Source of the DNA: MED-G16 sp964553685
Lineage (GTDB): Bacteria; Bacteroidota; Bacteroidia; Cytophagales; MED-G16
Assembly: GCA_964553685.1 (NCBI GenBank)
Contig: CAZKLB010000001.1
Coordinates: forward strand, 1 to 64,000
Length of the DNA: 64,000 bases
Reading direction: 5' to 3'
The notes beneath the pieces were generated by a model. That model was not told where the DNA came from, ran no database searches, and saw nothing but the letters and a program-made list of their open reading frames with translations. This document shows, piece by piece, positions 10,622 through 18,445 of the stretch. A program made the position numbers and the translations under genes. Positions within the stretch are counted from its first letter, which is position 1, and every line of letters starts with the position of its first letter.

Positions 10622-10639
10622 TTGATTTTAAAAAATCAA
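10622..10639. promoter_or_regulatory. Inverted repeat upstream of uvrA
   Basis: TTGATTTT-AA-AAAATCAA is a perfect 8-bp inverted repeat separated by 2 bases, located 6 bases upstream of the uvrA start in the divergent spacer with the sigma-factor gene. It could be an operator or part of the uvrA leader. In an AT-rich genome such repeats also occur by chance, so the assignment is weak. Confidence 0.25.
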
Positions 10640-10715
10640 TATGTATCTTTAATGCAATAATCAAACGACACAATATGATATAGACCTCTACGTTACTAAT
10701 ATATAATTATTTAAT

Positions 10716-11297
10716 ATGTTAAAAACGGAATTAAGTGATAGTTGTTTAATATCACTTTACAAAAAAGGTAATGAGGAGGCTTTGTCAACATTAATCAGTC
10801 GACACAAATCAAGGATTTTTACGAGCATATACCTTATTGTAAAGGATAAATTTGTTGCCGAAGATATACTTCAAGATGTTTTTATTAAAATTATTAATAT
10901 CATAAAAAAGGGTAAATATAACGAGGAAGGTAAGTTTTTACCTTGGATTCTAAGAATTGCACACAATCAATCAATTGATCATTTTCGTAAAAACAAGAGA
11001 AACCCAAAAATTACATTAGCTGATGGATCAGATATTTTTAATTGTTTAAAGTTTTCAGAATCTAACGAGGATTATGAAAAACTATCAAAACACTCAATAG
11101 AATATATAAAGAAACTTATTGACACTCTTCCTGAAAAGCAAAAGCAAGTACTTGTGATGAGACATTATATGAAAATGAGTTTCCAAGAAATAGCAGAATC
11201 AACCAATGTGAGTATTAATACAGCATTAGGTAGAATGAGATATGCATTATTATCATTAAGAAAAAAAATTAAACATAAACAAATTGCCTATGAGTAA
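10716..11297 (+). CDS. RNA polymerase sigma factor, ECF (sigma-70) family
   Basis: Alternative sigma factor of 193 residues. Region 2 is seen in ALSTLISRHKSRIF and in DKFVAEDILQDVFIKI (promoter -10 recognition and core binding). Region 4 is seen in LPEKQKQVLVMRHYMKMSF followed by a helix-turn-helix (EIAESTNVSINTALGRMRYA). Region 2.4 contains WILRIAHNQSIDHFRKNKR, close to the pattern of the general ECF factors of Bacteroidota. It is transcribed divergently from uvrA and its stop codon overlaps the next gene by 8 bases, which suggests a sigma/partner pair. The regulon cannot be read from the sequence. Confidence 0.93.
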   Translation: MLKTELSDSCLISLYKKGNEEALSTLISRHKSRIFTSIYLIVKDKFVAEDILQDVFIKIINIIKKGKYNEEGKFLPWILRIAHNQSIDHFRKNKRNPKITLADGSDIFNCLKFSESNEDYEKLSKHSIEYIKKLIDTLPEKQKQVLVMRHYMKMSFQEIAESTNVSINTALGRMRYALLSLRKKIKHKQIAYE

Positions 11298-11529
11298 AAC
11301 CTCTACTAATCAGGATATAGTAAAATATGTCTACAACGAATTAGAAGAAGAAAAACAAAATCAATTTAATTTTAAATATTTAACTGACTCAAACATAAGA
11401 GATGAGGTTGAAATGTTATCCAACACAAAAAAAGTTTTGGATGAATTGTTATTTAAACCATCTGATTCAGTTATTAAAAAAATTAAAGATTATTCTTCAA
11501 CTCTAAGTTTTGCTGAGAAAATAAATTAA
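11290..11529 (+). CDS. Small protein encoded with the ECF sigma factor
   Basis: A 79-residue protein when started at the ATG at 11290; an in-frame TTG at 11284 is the alternative. It overlaps the sigma-factor stop by 8 bases, so its translation is likely coupled. The sequence is hydrophilic and helical (VKYVYNELEEEKQNQFNF, then KKVLDELLFKPSDSVIKKI) with no membrane segment and no zinc-binding HxxxCxxC motif, so it is not a standard anti-sigma factor. The N-terminal part does resemble the start of anti-sigma helical domains (NELEEEKQ...F...L). A regulatory role for the adjacent sigma factor is inferred from position only. Confidence 0.65.
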   Translation: MSKTSTNQDIVKYVYNELEEEKQNQFNFKYLTDSNIRDEVEMLSNTKKVLDELLFKPSDSVIKKIKDYSSTLSFAEKIN

Positions 11530-11533
11530 AATC

Positions 11534-12181
11534 CTATTTCTTTATTTTATTAATTTCAGATCGACGGCCTATTTTAGAGGATATAAAATCTTTATCAAGA
11601 GACCATCCTCTAGCTGGTGAATATTCCCTGGCATAGAATATAATTTGTAGGTGAAGTTTGTTCCACAAATGCTTTGGAAATAATCTTTTTGCATCTTTTT
11701 CTGTTTTTGATACACTTTTTCCATTAGAAAAACACCACCTATACATCAAACGGTGTATGTGGGTATCCACAGGAAAAGCTGGAACATCAAAAATTTGGGA
11801 CATAACAACGCTTGCTGTTTTATGTCCCACTGCTGGTAATGACTCAAGTGCATCAAAGTCTTTAGGAACTTTACCTCCATATTTAGAAATTAGTATTTTC
11901 GACAGGCCATAAATACCTTTTGATTTCATAGGTGATAATCCAACGGGCCTTATTATATTCCTAATATCTTCTACAGTTAATTTTATCATATCGTATGGGT
12001 TATCTGCTTTTTTAAATAGTATTGGTGTGACCTTGTTCACACCAGCGTCAGTACTTTGAGCTGATAAAAGAACTGCAATTAAAAAAGTATATGGGTCCTT
12101 GTGATCAAGTGGGGCTGATACTTTTGGATAAAGTTTTTCCAAAGAGTTAATGACAAATTTTACCTTATCCTTTTTATTCAA
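11534..12181 (-). CDS. nth: Endonuclease III (DNA glycosylase/AP lyase) without Fe-S cysteines
   Basis: Base-excision repair enzyme that removes oxidised pyrimidines and cleaves the abasic site. The 215-residue protein has the helix-hairpin-helix SLPAVGHKTASVV with catalytic Lys121 and the VDTHIHRL motif with catalytic Asp139. The C-terminal Cys-X6-Cys-X2-Cys-X5-Cys iron-sulfur loop is missing: the equivalent region reads FYAREYSPARGWSLDKD and the only cysteine is Cys150. As I recall, this replacement is common in flavobacterial Nth. The gene is convergent with the sigma-factor pair and lies 2 bases downstream of the gldB-like gene. Confidence 0.93.
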   Translation of the reverse strand: MNKKDKVKFVINSLEKLYPKVSAPLDHKDPYTFLIAVLLSAQSTDAGVNKVTPILFKKADNPYDMIKLTVEDIRNIIRPVGLSPMKSKGIYGLSKILISKYGGKVPKDFDALESLPAVGHKTASVVMSQIFDVPAFPVDTHIHRLMYRWCFSNGKSVSKTEKDAKRLFPKHLWNKLHLQIIFYAREYSPARGWSLDKDFISSKIGRRSEINKIKK

Positions 12182-12183
12182 AA

Positions 12184-13170
12184 CTAAATTGGTTTATAAT
12201 TTGAGCTATAAAAAATTTTTGTATAATCAGACTCTAATAATAATTCCTCATAACTGTATAGTGAAGATTCCATAAAAGACCGAACAATCTGATAACCAAG
12301 CCACCTTCCAATTCTTCCTGGAATTTGTGAGGATATCTCAAAAGTCTTTGGTCTTTCATCAAGGTATTTTTTCTTTACTTCATCTTTCTGATTGAAAAAC
12401 AATTCATTTTGAATAAAATAACTGTAAATAAAAGCTTCATTCTCTTGAATTCTATCATAATCTTCCGAGGAGTATCCTAAAATTATATTATGATTTACAC
12501 AGGGAAGTATTTTCGATATAATGTAATATAATTTACCAAACGCTATCATTTCGTTGATCATTGATTGATCTGATTGGTCGTAAATATTAAACTGTGAAAA
12601 GAATGTTGATAAAATAGTTGAGGTTAAATGTTTTGGCGTATACCTATCAAGTACATAGGATGGTAAATCACTTGGTTTAAACTTGTTATTTTTATTTAAA
12701 AAATATTCAATTCCTATTGTGATATTTTCACTATCGACCTCAATATCGTGAAAAAAACCAGAAACTAATACATTAATATCAGGTGTAAATTTATTGTTAC
12801 TGTTTCTGTTATATATATTAAAAGAATAATTTATCTCATCTATAATTTCATCTATATTATCAAACGTGTTTACCACATCATTATGCAAACTGTCATAATA
12901 GACATTATCAATTAGGTTTGAGTAAATTGAACCTATATATTGTTCCCTTTTACTTATATCACTCTCTTTCACATCGAAAAACGGATATAATATTTTTGAG
13001 TTTTTATTTAAAAATTGAATAAACTCTGATTGATTATTAATTTTTATAATACTATCGATGTAGTTATTTATGGTTATCTCATTATCAACCGATTTATAGG
13101 AAGGTAAATCACAATTTTTGTTAGAACAGGAATAAAACAAAAAAACTAGCAGAAAAAAAATAAATCTCAC
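12184..13170 (-). CDS. gldB: Gliding motility lipoprotein GldB-like
   Basis: Cell-envelope lipoprotein linked to gliding motility and type IX secretion in Bacteroidota. The protein is 328 residues with a lipoprotein signal ending in LFYSC (Cys15). The GldB-like pattern is seen in MIAFGKLYYIISKILP, then PGRIGRWLGYQIVRSFM near residue 285, then a C-terminal ...IFYSSNYKP. Length matches GldB. Its stop lies 2 bases from nth and its start overlaps the RNase gene by 4 bases. The usual partner gldC is not next to it here. Function is inferred from family resemblance; no catalytic site is known. Confidence 0.8.
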   Translation of the reverse strand: MRFIFFLLVFLFYSCSNKNCDLPSYKSVDNEITINNYIDSIIKINNQSEFIQFLNKNSKILYPFFDVKESDISKREQYIGSIYSNLIDNVYYDSLHNDVVNTFDNIDEIIDEINYSFNIYNRNSNNKFTPDINVLVSGFFHDIEVDSENITIGIEYFLNKNNKFKPSDLPSYVLDRYTPKHLTSTILSTFFSQFNIYDQSDQSMINEMIAFGKLYYIISKILPCVNHNIILGYSSEDYDRIQENEAFIYSYFIQNELFFNQKDEVKKKYLDERPKTFEISSQIPGRIGRWLGYQIVRSFMESSLYSYEELLLESDYTKIFYSSNYKPI

Positions 13171-14696
13171 TTTTTGGTTTGAATTATTTGCCTGTTAGAG
13201 TCTAAAAAGACATAATCTTTAATGCCAATGTTATTATCTTTTTCAATTTTAACCCACCTTCTGTGTTTTATAAACCATTTGTATTGTCTTGACAATACAC
13301 CTATGGTAAAATAAGAATATAAATATGGGTGAACCACTAGTGTTAATTGTTTTTCATTTTGTTTAACAAATAAGTGCTCAATTTTTTTCTCAATCATATC
13401 AGCTGCTTCAGTTCCATCTTGATCTAACTCAGCGTCTTCTTTAGACATTTTTAATTCCTGCCTTACTCTTTGTCTTGTAATTTGCATAAGGCAAAATTTT
13501 GATAAAGGGAGTATCGTGTGTTTTGACCTATCATCCTCCATAGCTTTTTTCATAGCCTCATATAACTTCCTTTTATTAGAAATCTTCTTTAAGTCGATAA
13601 AGTCAATAACAATTATTCCACCAATATCTCTCAACCTTAATTGACGAGCTATTGTATCAGCAGCATCTAAATTTACTTTTAAAGCCGCCTCCTCTTGATT
13701 AGAAACTTTACTAGTTTTACCACTATTGACATCGATAGCATGGAGGGCCTCAGTGTGTTGAATAATTACATATCCACCATTAGATATAGGGACCGTTTCC
13801 CCAAACAAGTCTTGAAGTTGTTTTTCAATTCCATAAACTTCAAAAATAGGAGCTGGAGAAGAATAAAATTTTACAATCTTTTCTTTTTTTGGTTCATATT
13901 TTTTAACGTACTCTTTTACCTCAGTAAATAACTTTTTCTCATCTATAATAATATTATCAAAAGAGGAATTTAATATATCTCTTAATAGTGACGTTGTTCT
14001 GTTTTCTTCTCCTAAAACCTTTTCTCCAACCTTAGCCTTTTTAATTTTTTTTATTCCTTCTTTCCAAGAAGAAATCAAAGACTTCAAATCTTTATCTAAC
14101 TCCGAAACTGACTTGTTTTCAGCAACAGTCCTAACAATAACTCCAAAGTTTTTAGGTTTAATTGATTTAATGAGATTAATCATTCGCACCCTTTCCTCTC
14201 TATTTGTTATTTTTTTTGATATGTTTATGGCATCAGAAAAAGATACTAAAATTAAAAATCTACCAGCTAAAGAAAGCTCGGTTGTGACCCTTGGTCCTTT
14301 AGTTGATATCGGTTCCTTTACAATTTGAATCAATAATTCGTCCCCTTTTGTAAGAACTTCATTAATTTTTCCAAACTTATTTATATCCTCTAATCTTTTA
14401 AAGGATTCATAAGGTGTGTTTTTACCTTTACCTCTTAACTTTTTTACAAAGGTTTTAAGCGACAAAAACTGGGGTCCTAGGTCTAGATAATGTAGAAATG
14501 CGTCTTTTTCAAAACCAATATCAATAAAAGCTGCGTTTAAGCTTTTATTGATTTTTTTAACTTTTCCTACATATATATCACCAACATTGAATTTAGTTTC
14601 ATCACTTTCCTGATGAAATTCGACAAGTTTTTTATCCTTTAGGAGCCCGATTCTACTTTTGTCGCGAGATGAATTTATTATTAGCTCGCTACTCAT
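13167..14696 (-). CDS. rng: Ribonuclease E/G family endoribonuclease
   Basis: Endoribonuclease for rRNA processing and mRNA turnover, 509 residues, the RNase G size class. It has an N-terminal S1-like RNA-binding domain (GDIYVGKVKKINKSLNAAFI...) and the catalytic core with HAIDVNSGK near residue 320 and IVIDFIDLK near residue 365, which carry the two metal-binding aspartates. The zinc-link CPxC motif that follows MTRxR in the E. coli enzymes is absent; after QITRQRVRQELK the sequence continues KMSKEDAELDQDGTE. It is followed by gldB with a 4-base overlap and preceded by the 29-residue basic protein gene. Confidence 0.94.
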   Translation of the reverse strand: MSSELIINSSRDKSRIGLLKDKKLVEFHQESDETKFNVGDIYVGKVKKINKSLNAAFIDIGFEKDAFLHYLDLGPQFLSLKTFVKKLRGKGKNTPYESFKRLEDINKFGKINEVLTKGDELLIQIVKEPISTKGPRVTTELSLAGRFLILVSFSDAINISKKITNREERVRMINLIKSIKPKNFGVIVRTVAENKSVSELDKDLKSLISSWKEGIKKIKKAKVGEKVLGEENRTTSLLRDILNSSFDNIIIDEKKLFTEVKEYVKKYEPKKEKIVKFYSSPAPIFEVYGIEKQLQDLFGETVPISNGGYVIIQHTEALHAIDVNSGKTSKVSNQEEAALKVNLDAADTIARQLRLRDIGGIIVIDFIDLKKISNKRKLYEAMKKAMEDDRSKHTILPLSKFCLMQITRQRVRQELKMSKEDAELDQDGTEAADMIEKKIEHLFVKQNEKQLTLVVHPYLYSYFTIGVLSRQYKWFIKHRRWVKIEKDNNIGIKDYVFLDSNRQIIQTKK

Positions 14697-14708
14697 AGTT
14701 TCTAGGTT

Positions 14709-14798
14709 TTATTTCTTTTTATGTCTGTTTTTTCTTAATCTCTTTTTTCTTTTGTGTGTTGATATTTTATGTCTTTTTCTTTTTTTACCACTAGGCAT
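14709..14798 (-). CDS. 29-residue basic protein, AURKAIP1/COX24-type ribosomal microprotein
   Basis: A tiny ORF in the gap between the TPR gene and the RNase gene. It starts with ATG at 14798 and encodes MPSGKKRKRHKISTHKRKKR followed by LRKNRHKKK and a stop. Almost every residue is Lys, Arg or His. This matches the short proteins annotated in Bacteroidota as AURKAIP1/COX24-domain proteins, related to mitoribosomal mS38 and actinobacterial bS22, so a structural role in the small ribosomal subunit is likely. Its position beside the RNase E/G gene fits a translation/RNA operon. Being so short, it is easily missed by automatic gene calling. Confidence 0.82.
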   Translation of the reverse strand: MPSGKKRKRHKISTHKRKKRLRKNRHKKK

Positions 14799-14811
14799 AA
14801 GCTTTATGACT

Positions 14812-15270
14812 TTATTTACTTAAAAAAATATTTAGTTCATTAATAAGCAAAGAATCATTTGATTCTTTAATGTTTTTAAAAATAGAATCAGACAAATTAA
14901 AATTTTCAAGGTAATAGTGACTGATTCCTAACTGCAAATATGCTCTTTTATCTGATGAATCAATAGCTATTATCTGATTAAATCTATTTACAGCATTTTG
15001 GTATTGAGCTGTTTGAATAGATAAAACACCTAGATTATATAATGCCTCTTTGTTTTTAGGGTCTTTTTCTAAAATTTCTCTTAACATAAATATACCCTCC
15101 ATTGGATTTTCCCCTCTAATCAAATCCATAGCTGTTGAGATAGACGTTGTTTGATTAACTTTTTCTTCAACCTTCTCAATTTCCATGACTGAAGTTGGTA
15201 ACTGAAATAGAAGATAAATAAGCATTAAACCAGATAAGACCAATAATAATTGAATTTGATAAGCCTTCAT
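14812..15270 (-). CDS. Membrane-anchored TPR protein
   Basis: A 152-residue protein with an N-terminal transmembrane helix (about residues 5-24, LLLVLSGLMLIYLLFQL) and at least two tetratricopeptide repeats, visible as KDPKNKEALYNLGVLSIQTA and IAIDSSDKRAYLQLGISHYY. Such proteins are protein-protein interaction scaffolds in the periplasm or at the inner membrane. It directly abuts the HU gene (start 15270, HU stop 15271) and is likely transcribed from the HU promoter. This tandem with HU and RNase G is common in flavobacteria as I recall; a specific partner is unknown. Confidence 0.85.
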   Translation of the reverse strand: MKAYQIQLLLVLSGLMLIYLLFQLPTSVMEIEKVEEKVNQTTSISTAMDLIRGENPMEGIFMLREILEKDPKNKEALYNLGVLSIQTAQYQNAVNRFNQIIAIDSSDKRAYLQLGISHYYLENFNLSDSIFKNIKESNDSLLINELNIFLSK

Positions 15271-15564
15271 TTAGTTATTAACTTTATTGTTCTCCTTAAC
15301 TGACTCAACAAACTTTTTAGAGGGTTTAAAAGAAGGCACATAATGAGCCTCTAATATAAGAGCGGTATTTGTTGAAATATTTCTTGCTATTTTTTTTGCT
15401 CTTTTTTTGTTGACAAAACTACCAAAACCTCTTATAAAAACACTATCTCCATTAACGAGAGCTTGTTTAATTGTATGAATTGTAGCCTCAACTGTTTCAT
15501 CAACATCTTGTCTATCAATTCCGGTTACTTTAGACACTTTATTTATTAATTCTAATTTTCTCAC
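15271..15564 (-). CDS. HU/IHF-family DNA-binding protein
   Basis: Nucleoid protein of 97 residues. The HU fold is clear: N-terminal helices with LINKVSKVTGIDRQDVDETVEATIHTIKQ, the GDSVFIRGFGSF strand pair, and the C-terminal VPSFKPSKKFVESV. The DNA-binding arm reads KIARNISTNTALILEAHYVP where classical HU has GRNPQTGE, a variation seen in Bacteroidota HU proteins. It is the first gene of the minus-strand run down to nth and has a well-matched promoter 30-60 bases upstream. HU and IHF-beta cannot be separated by eye. Confidence 0.95.
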   Translation of the reverse strand: MRKLELINKVSKVTGIDRQDVDETVEATIHTIKQALVNGDSVFIRGFGSFVNKKRAKKIARNISTNTALILEAHYVPSFKPSKKFVESVKENNKVNN

Positions 15565-15593
15565 TTTTTTATTTTAATTTTTTGAATTAAATA

Positions 15594-15624
15594 CAAAATT
15601 AGTTTATAATGTACAATGAACAAA
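15594..15624 (-). promoter_or_regulatory. Bacteroidota-type promoter of the HU operon
   Basis: On the minus strand the sequence reads TTTG, then exactly 19 bases, then TAATTTTG. This is an exact match to the primary-sigma promoter consensus of Bacteroidota (TTTG-N19-TAnnTTTG). The -7 box is at 15594-15601 and the -33 box at 15621-15624. Transcription should start near 15587, giving a leader of about 23 bases before the HU start at 15564. The -33 box lies inside the first codons of the divergent mutY gene. Confidence 0.7.
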
Positions 15625-16689
15625 AAGAGGAATGGTATTGATTTTTCAAACTCACTTATTAAGTGGTTTGAAACATATGGCAGAAACCTTTCATTTAGAA
15701 AATCCAAAGACCCTTACTCCGTATGGTTATCCGAAATAATCCTTCAACAAACACAAATGGAAACGGGTTTAAAATATTATGATACCTTCATTAAAAAGTT
15801 CCCTAAAATAAAAGATCTAGCAGAAGCAAAAGAGGAGGAAATATATAATATGTGGCAAGGATTAGGATATTACAACAGAGCAAAAAACCTTCATAAAACA
15901 GCTATTTTAATATCAGAAAAGATGGGAGGGGTGTTTCCTAAAAATTATGATGAGTTATTAAAACTACCTGGTGTAGGTAGATATACAGCAGCGGCTATTT
16001 CCTCGATATGTTATAATGAAAGAAAATTCGTTGTTGACGCAAACGTTTATAGAGTATTATCTAGGTATTATGGTATAAACAAAAACATATCAAACAGTAA
16101 TGCATATTCTTTCTTCGAAGATATAAGCCTAAACATTGGGGAGAACATTAAATCTGTGGGTGTTTATAACGAGGCAATTATGGACTTTGGAGGCTCTGTT
16201 TGTACCTCTAAAAAACCAAATTGTGATAAATGTGTAATTAGATATTCCTGCATAGCTAATAGAAATGATAAACAAAACTTCTTTCCTATTAAAAATAAAA
16301 GAGGAGTTAAGAAAAACCGTTATTTTAATTACTTCATTCTTGAAAATGATGAGTTATTTTTAATGCAAAAAAGAAAACAGAAGGATATTTGGTTAAACTT
16401 AAATGAATTTTATTTGTTAGAGGAAAAGAACAAACAAAAAGCGGTAAAAAATTTCCTAAAAAAAATAGAAGGACATAAAACAGGCAAATTAATGAGCGTT
16501 CCAAATAAGAAAAAGGGGGTATTAAGCCATCAAAATATACATATCAATTTTTTTAAAATTTTCATACCGAATAAAAACGCATTAAGTTCTATTAAAAAAA
16601 GATTGAATTTAAAATTTGTAAACAAAACAGACATAAATAAGTATGCTGTACCAAAAGTTATTGACAATTATTTGAAATGCCATTGTTAA
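15616..16689 (+). CDS. mutY: A/G-specific adenine glycosylase
   Basis: Removes adenine mispaired with 8-oxoguanine. In 357 residues the catalytic Glu40 (SEIILQQTQ), the helix-hairpin-helix LPGVGRYTAAAIS and the catalytic Asp141 (VVDANVYRVLSR) are all present. The iron-sulfur motif Cys196-X6-Cys203-X2-Cys206-X5-Cys212 is intact, in contrast to the Nth protein nearby. A C-terminal NUDIX-like domain (from about residue 235) recognises the oxidised base. It is divergent from HU and is the first gene of the mutY-ssb-gldE-gldD run, a gene order known from Flavobacterium. Confidence 0.97.
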   Translation: MNKKRNGIDFSNSLIKWFETYGRNLSFRKSKDPYSVWLSEIILQQTQMETGLKYYDTFIKKFPKIKDLAEAKEEEIYNMWQGLGYYNRAKNLHKTAILISEKMGGVFPKNYDELLKLPGVGRYTAAAISSICYNERKFVVDANVYRVLSRYYGINKNISNSNAYSFFEDISLNIGENIKSVGVYNEAIMDFGGSVCTSKKPNCDKCVIRYSCIANRNDKQNFFPIKNKRGVKKNRYFNYFILENDELFLMQKRKQKDIWLNLNEFYLLEEKNKQKAVKNFLKKIEGHKTGKLMSVPNKKKGVLSHQNIHINFFKIFIPNKNALSSIKKRLNLKFVNKTDINKYAVPKVIDNYLKCHC

Positions 16690-16704
16690 TTATTAATTTC
16701 AAGT

Positions 16705-17112
16705 ATGTCTGGCGTTAATAAAGTTATTCTTTTGGGAAATCTTGGTAAAGACCCTGAAGTTAGAAGATTGGATGACGGAAGGGGTGTTGCAAATTTCTCA
16801 CTAGCTACAAGTGAAACTTATAAGAATAAATCTGGCGAGAAAGTAACTAATACTGAGTGGCATAATATAGTATTATGGTCACCACTTGCAGATATTGCAG
16901 AAAACTACTTAAAAAAAGGTAGTCAAGTTTATATTGAAGGAAAGATCTCAAACCGTTCCTACGAAGACAAGGATGGTGTTAAGAAATATATTTCTGAGGT
17001 TGTTGGGAGAGAAATAACTCTTCTTGGAAGACCTCCTGAACAACAAGAAAACGCTCAGAATAACCCTTCTGAAAACACAAATAACTCCGATGAGGATGAT
17101 TTGCCTTTTTAA
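16705..17112 (+). CDS. ssb: Single-stranded DNA-binding protein
   Basis: Coats single-stranded DNA in replication, repair and recombination. The 135-residue protein has the OB fold (MSGVNKVILLGNLGKDPEVR, then TEWHNIVLWSPLADIAENYL, then KGSQVYIEGKISNRSYED), a glutamine/asparagine-rich linker and the acidic tip DEDDLPF that docks partner proteins such as RecG or DNA polymerases. It lies 15 bases after mutY. Nothing is unusual. Confidence 0.98.
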   Translation: MSGVNKVILLGNLGKDPEVRRLDDGRGVANFSLATSETYKNKSGEKVTNTEWHNIVLWSPLADIAENYLKKGSQVYIEGKISNRSYEDKDGVKKYISEVVGREITLLGRPPEQQENAQNNPSENTNNSDEDDLPF

Positions 17113-17122
17113 TTAACATCGA

Positions 17123-18445
17123 TTGGAAACAGAACTATTAGATCCCGACCTTTCTTACATGCTACTTAGTCAAGCCTTGGAGATTGATTTGTTGTCAGTT
17201 TCTATTCAAGTTTCTATTTTAATGAGTTTAATGGTGTTATCAGGATTAATATCTGGCTCTGAGGTTGCTTTTTTTTCACTAACGAATACACAGAAAAAAA
17301 CAATAAACACATCTGGACCTGAAAGTTTGGTTAGAATGATTCGATTACTACAAAAACCAGAGAAACTTTTAGCAACAATATTAATTCTAAACAACCTAGT
17401 TAATGTTGCTGTGATCACTCTTTCAGCATATTTTACCTGGAATATCTTTGGTAAATCAAATCTTGTGTTTTTAACACTAACAATTGTTGTAACGTTAGTT
17501 ATTGTGTTTTTTGGTGAGATTATACCTAAAGTTTATGCTAATAAAAATAAAATGTTTTTTGTTAAGGGAAGCCACAGAATTATAAGCTTCTCATATTTTA
17601 TTTTCAAACCATTAGTGTACATACTTCTCGGCCTATCTAACGCTTTAAAACCCAAAGAAAAAATTTATTTAGAAAGCACTAAAGAGGAGTTAAACAAAGC
17701 TATGAGTCTTACAATTGACAAGAGCGCTTCTGTTGAAGAAAAAAATATTTTGGAGGGAATAATAAATTTCGGTACAATAAAAACAAAAGAAATAATGAAG
17801 TCGAGGGTGGATGTTGTTGCTTTTGAAAAAGATGAGAGCTTCAAGGAAATAGCTCAAAAGATTATAAAATATGGTTATTCAAGAATTCCTGTATATAAAG
17901 AAACTATTGATAATATTGAGGGTGTTTTGTATGTGAAAGATCTTATTCCACACTTGAAAGAGGATGTTTATAATTGGAATAAAAAAATAAGACCTGCGTT
18001 TTTCGTTCCTGAAAACAAAAACATAGACATTTTATTTAAAGACTTCCAAGAAAAAAGAGTTCACCTGGCTATGGTTATTGATGAGTATGGGGGAGTTTCT
18101 GGGTTAATTACCCTCGAGGATATTATTGAAGAAATAGTTGGTGACATCAAAGATGAGTTTGATTTCGAAGAAACTTTTCAATATAAAAAAATTGATAAGA
18201 ACACATTTTTATTTGAGGGAAAAACCTCATTAAATGACTTTTGTAAAGCTATTGGAGAAAGAAAAGATTATTTTAATCTCGCAAAAGGAGACAGTGAGTC
18301 CTTAGGGGGGCTTTTATTAGAGATTAATTCCAAAATACCTACAAAGGGTGATAAAATAAAATTTGATAATTATATTTTTACAATAATGTCTGTCGATAAT
18401 AAAAGAATAAGACGTGTTAAAATTTATAGGAAGTCAAAAAAATAA
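17123..18445 (+). CDS. gldE: Gliding-associated GldE: CNNM/DUF21-CBS membrane protein
   Basis: A CorC/HlyC-type membrane protein of 440 residues. The DUF21 membrane domain has about four hydrophobic segments and the motif SGSEVAFFSLT; it is followed by a CBS pair (KSRVDVVAFEKDESF..., IDEYGGVSGLITLEDIIEEI) and a C-terminal CorC domain. In Flavobacterium, GldE sits between ssb and gldD and supports GldD in gliding; the same order is seen here. The start is a TTG at 17123; it is preferred over the ATG 12 codons later because METELLDPDLS resembles the start of known GldE proteins. The 3' end overlaps gldD by 32 bases. Confidence 0.88.
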   Translation: METELLDPDLSYMLLSQALEIDLLSVSIQVSILMSLMVLSGLISGSEVAFFSLTNTQKKTINTSGPESLVRMIRLLQKPEKLLATILILNNLVNVAVITLSAYFTWNIFGKSNLVFLTLTIVVTLVIVFFGEIIPKVYANKNKMFFVKGSHRIISFSYFIFKPLVYILLGLSNALKPKEKIYLESTKEELNKAMSLTIDKSASVEEKNILEGIINFGTIKTKEIMKSRVDVVAFEKDESFKEIAQKIIKYGYSRIPVYKETIDNIEGVLYVKDLIPHLKEDVYNWNKKIRPAFFVPENKNIDILFKDFQEKRVHLAMVIDEYGGVSGLITLEDIIEEIVGDIKDEFDFEETFQYKKIDKNTFLFEGKTSLNDFCKAIGERKDYFNLAKGDSESLGGLLLEINSKIPTKGDKIKFDNYIFTIMSVDNKRIRRVKIYRKSKK

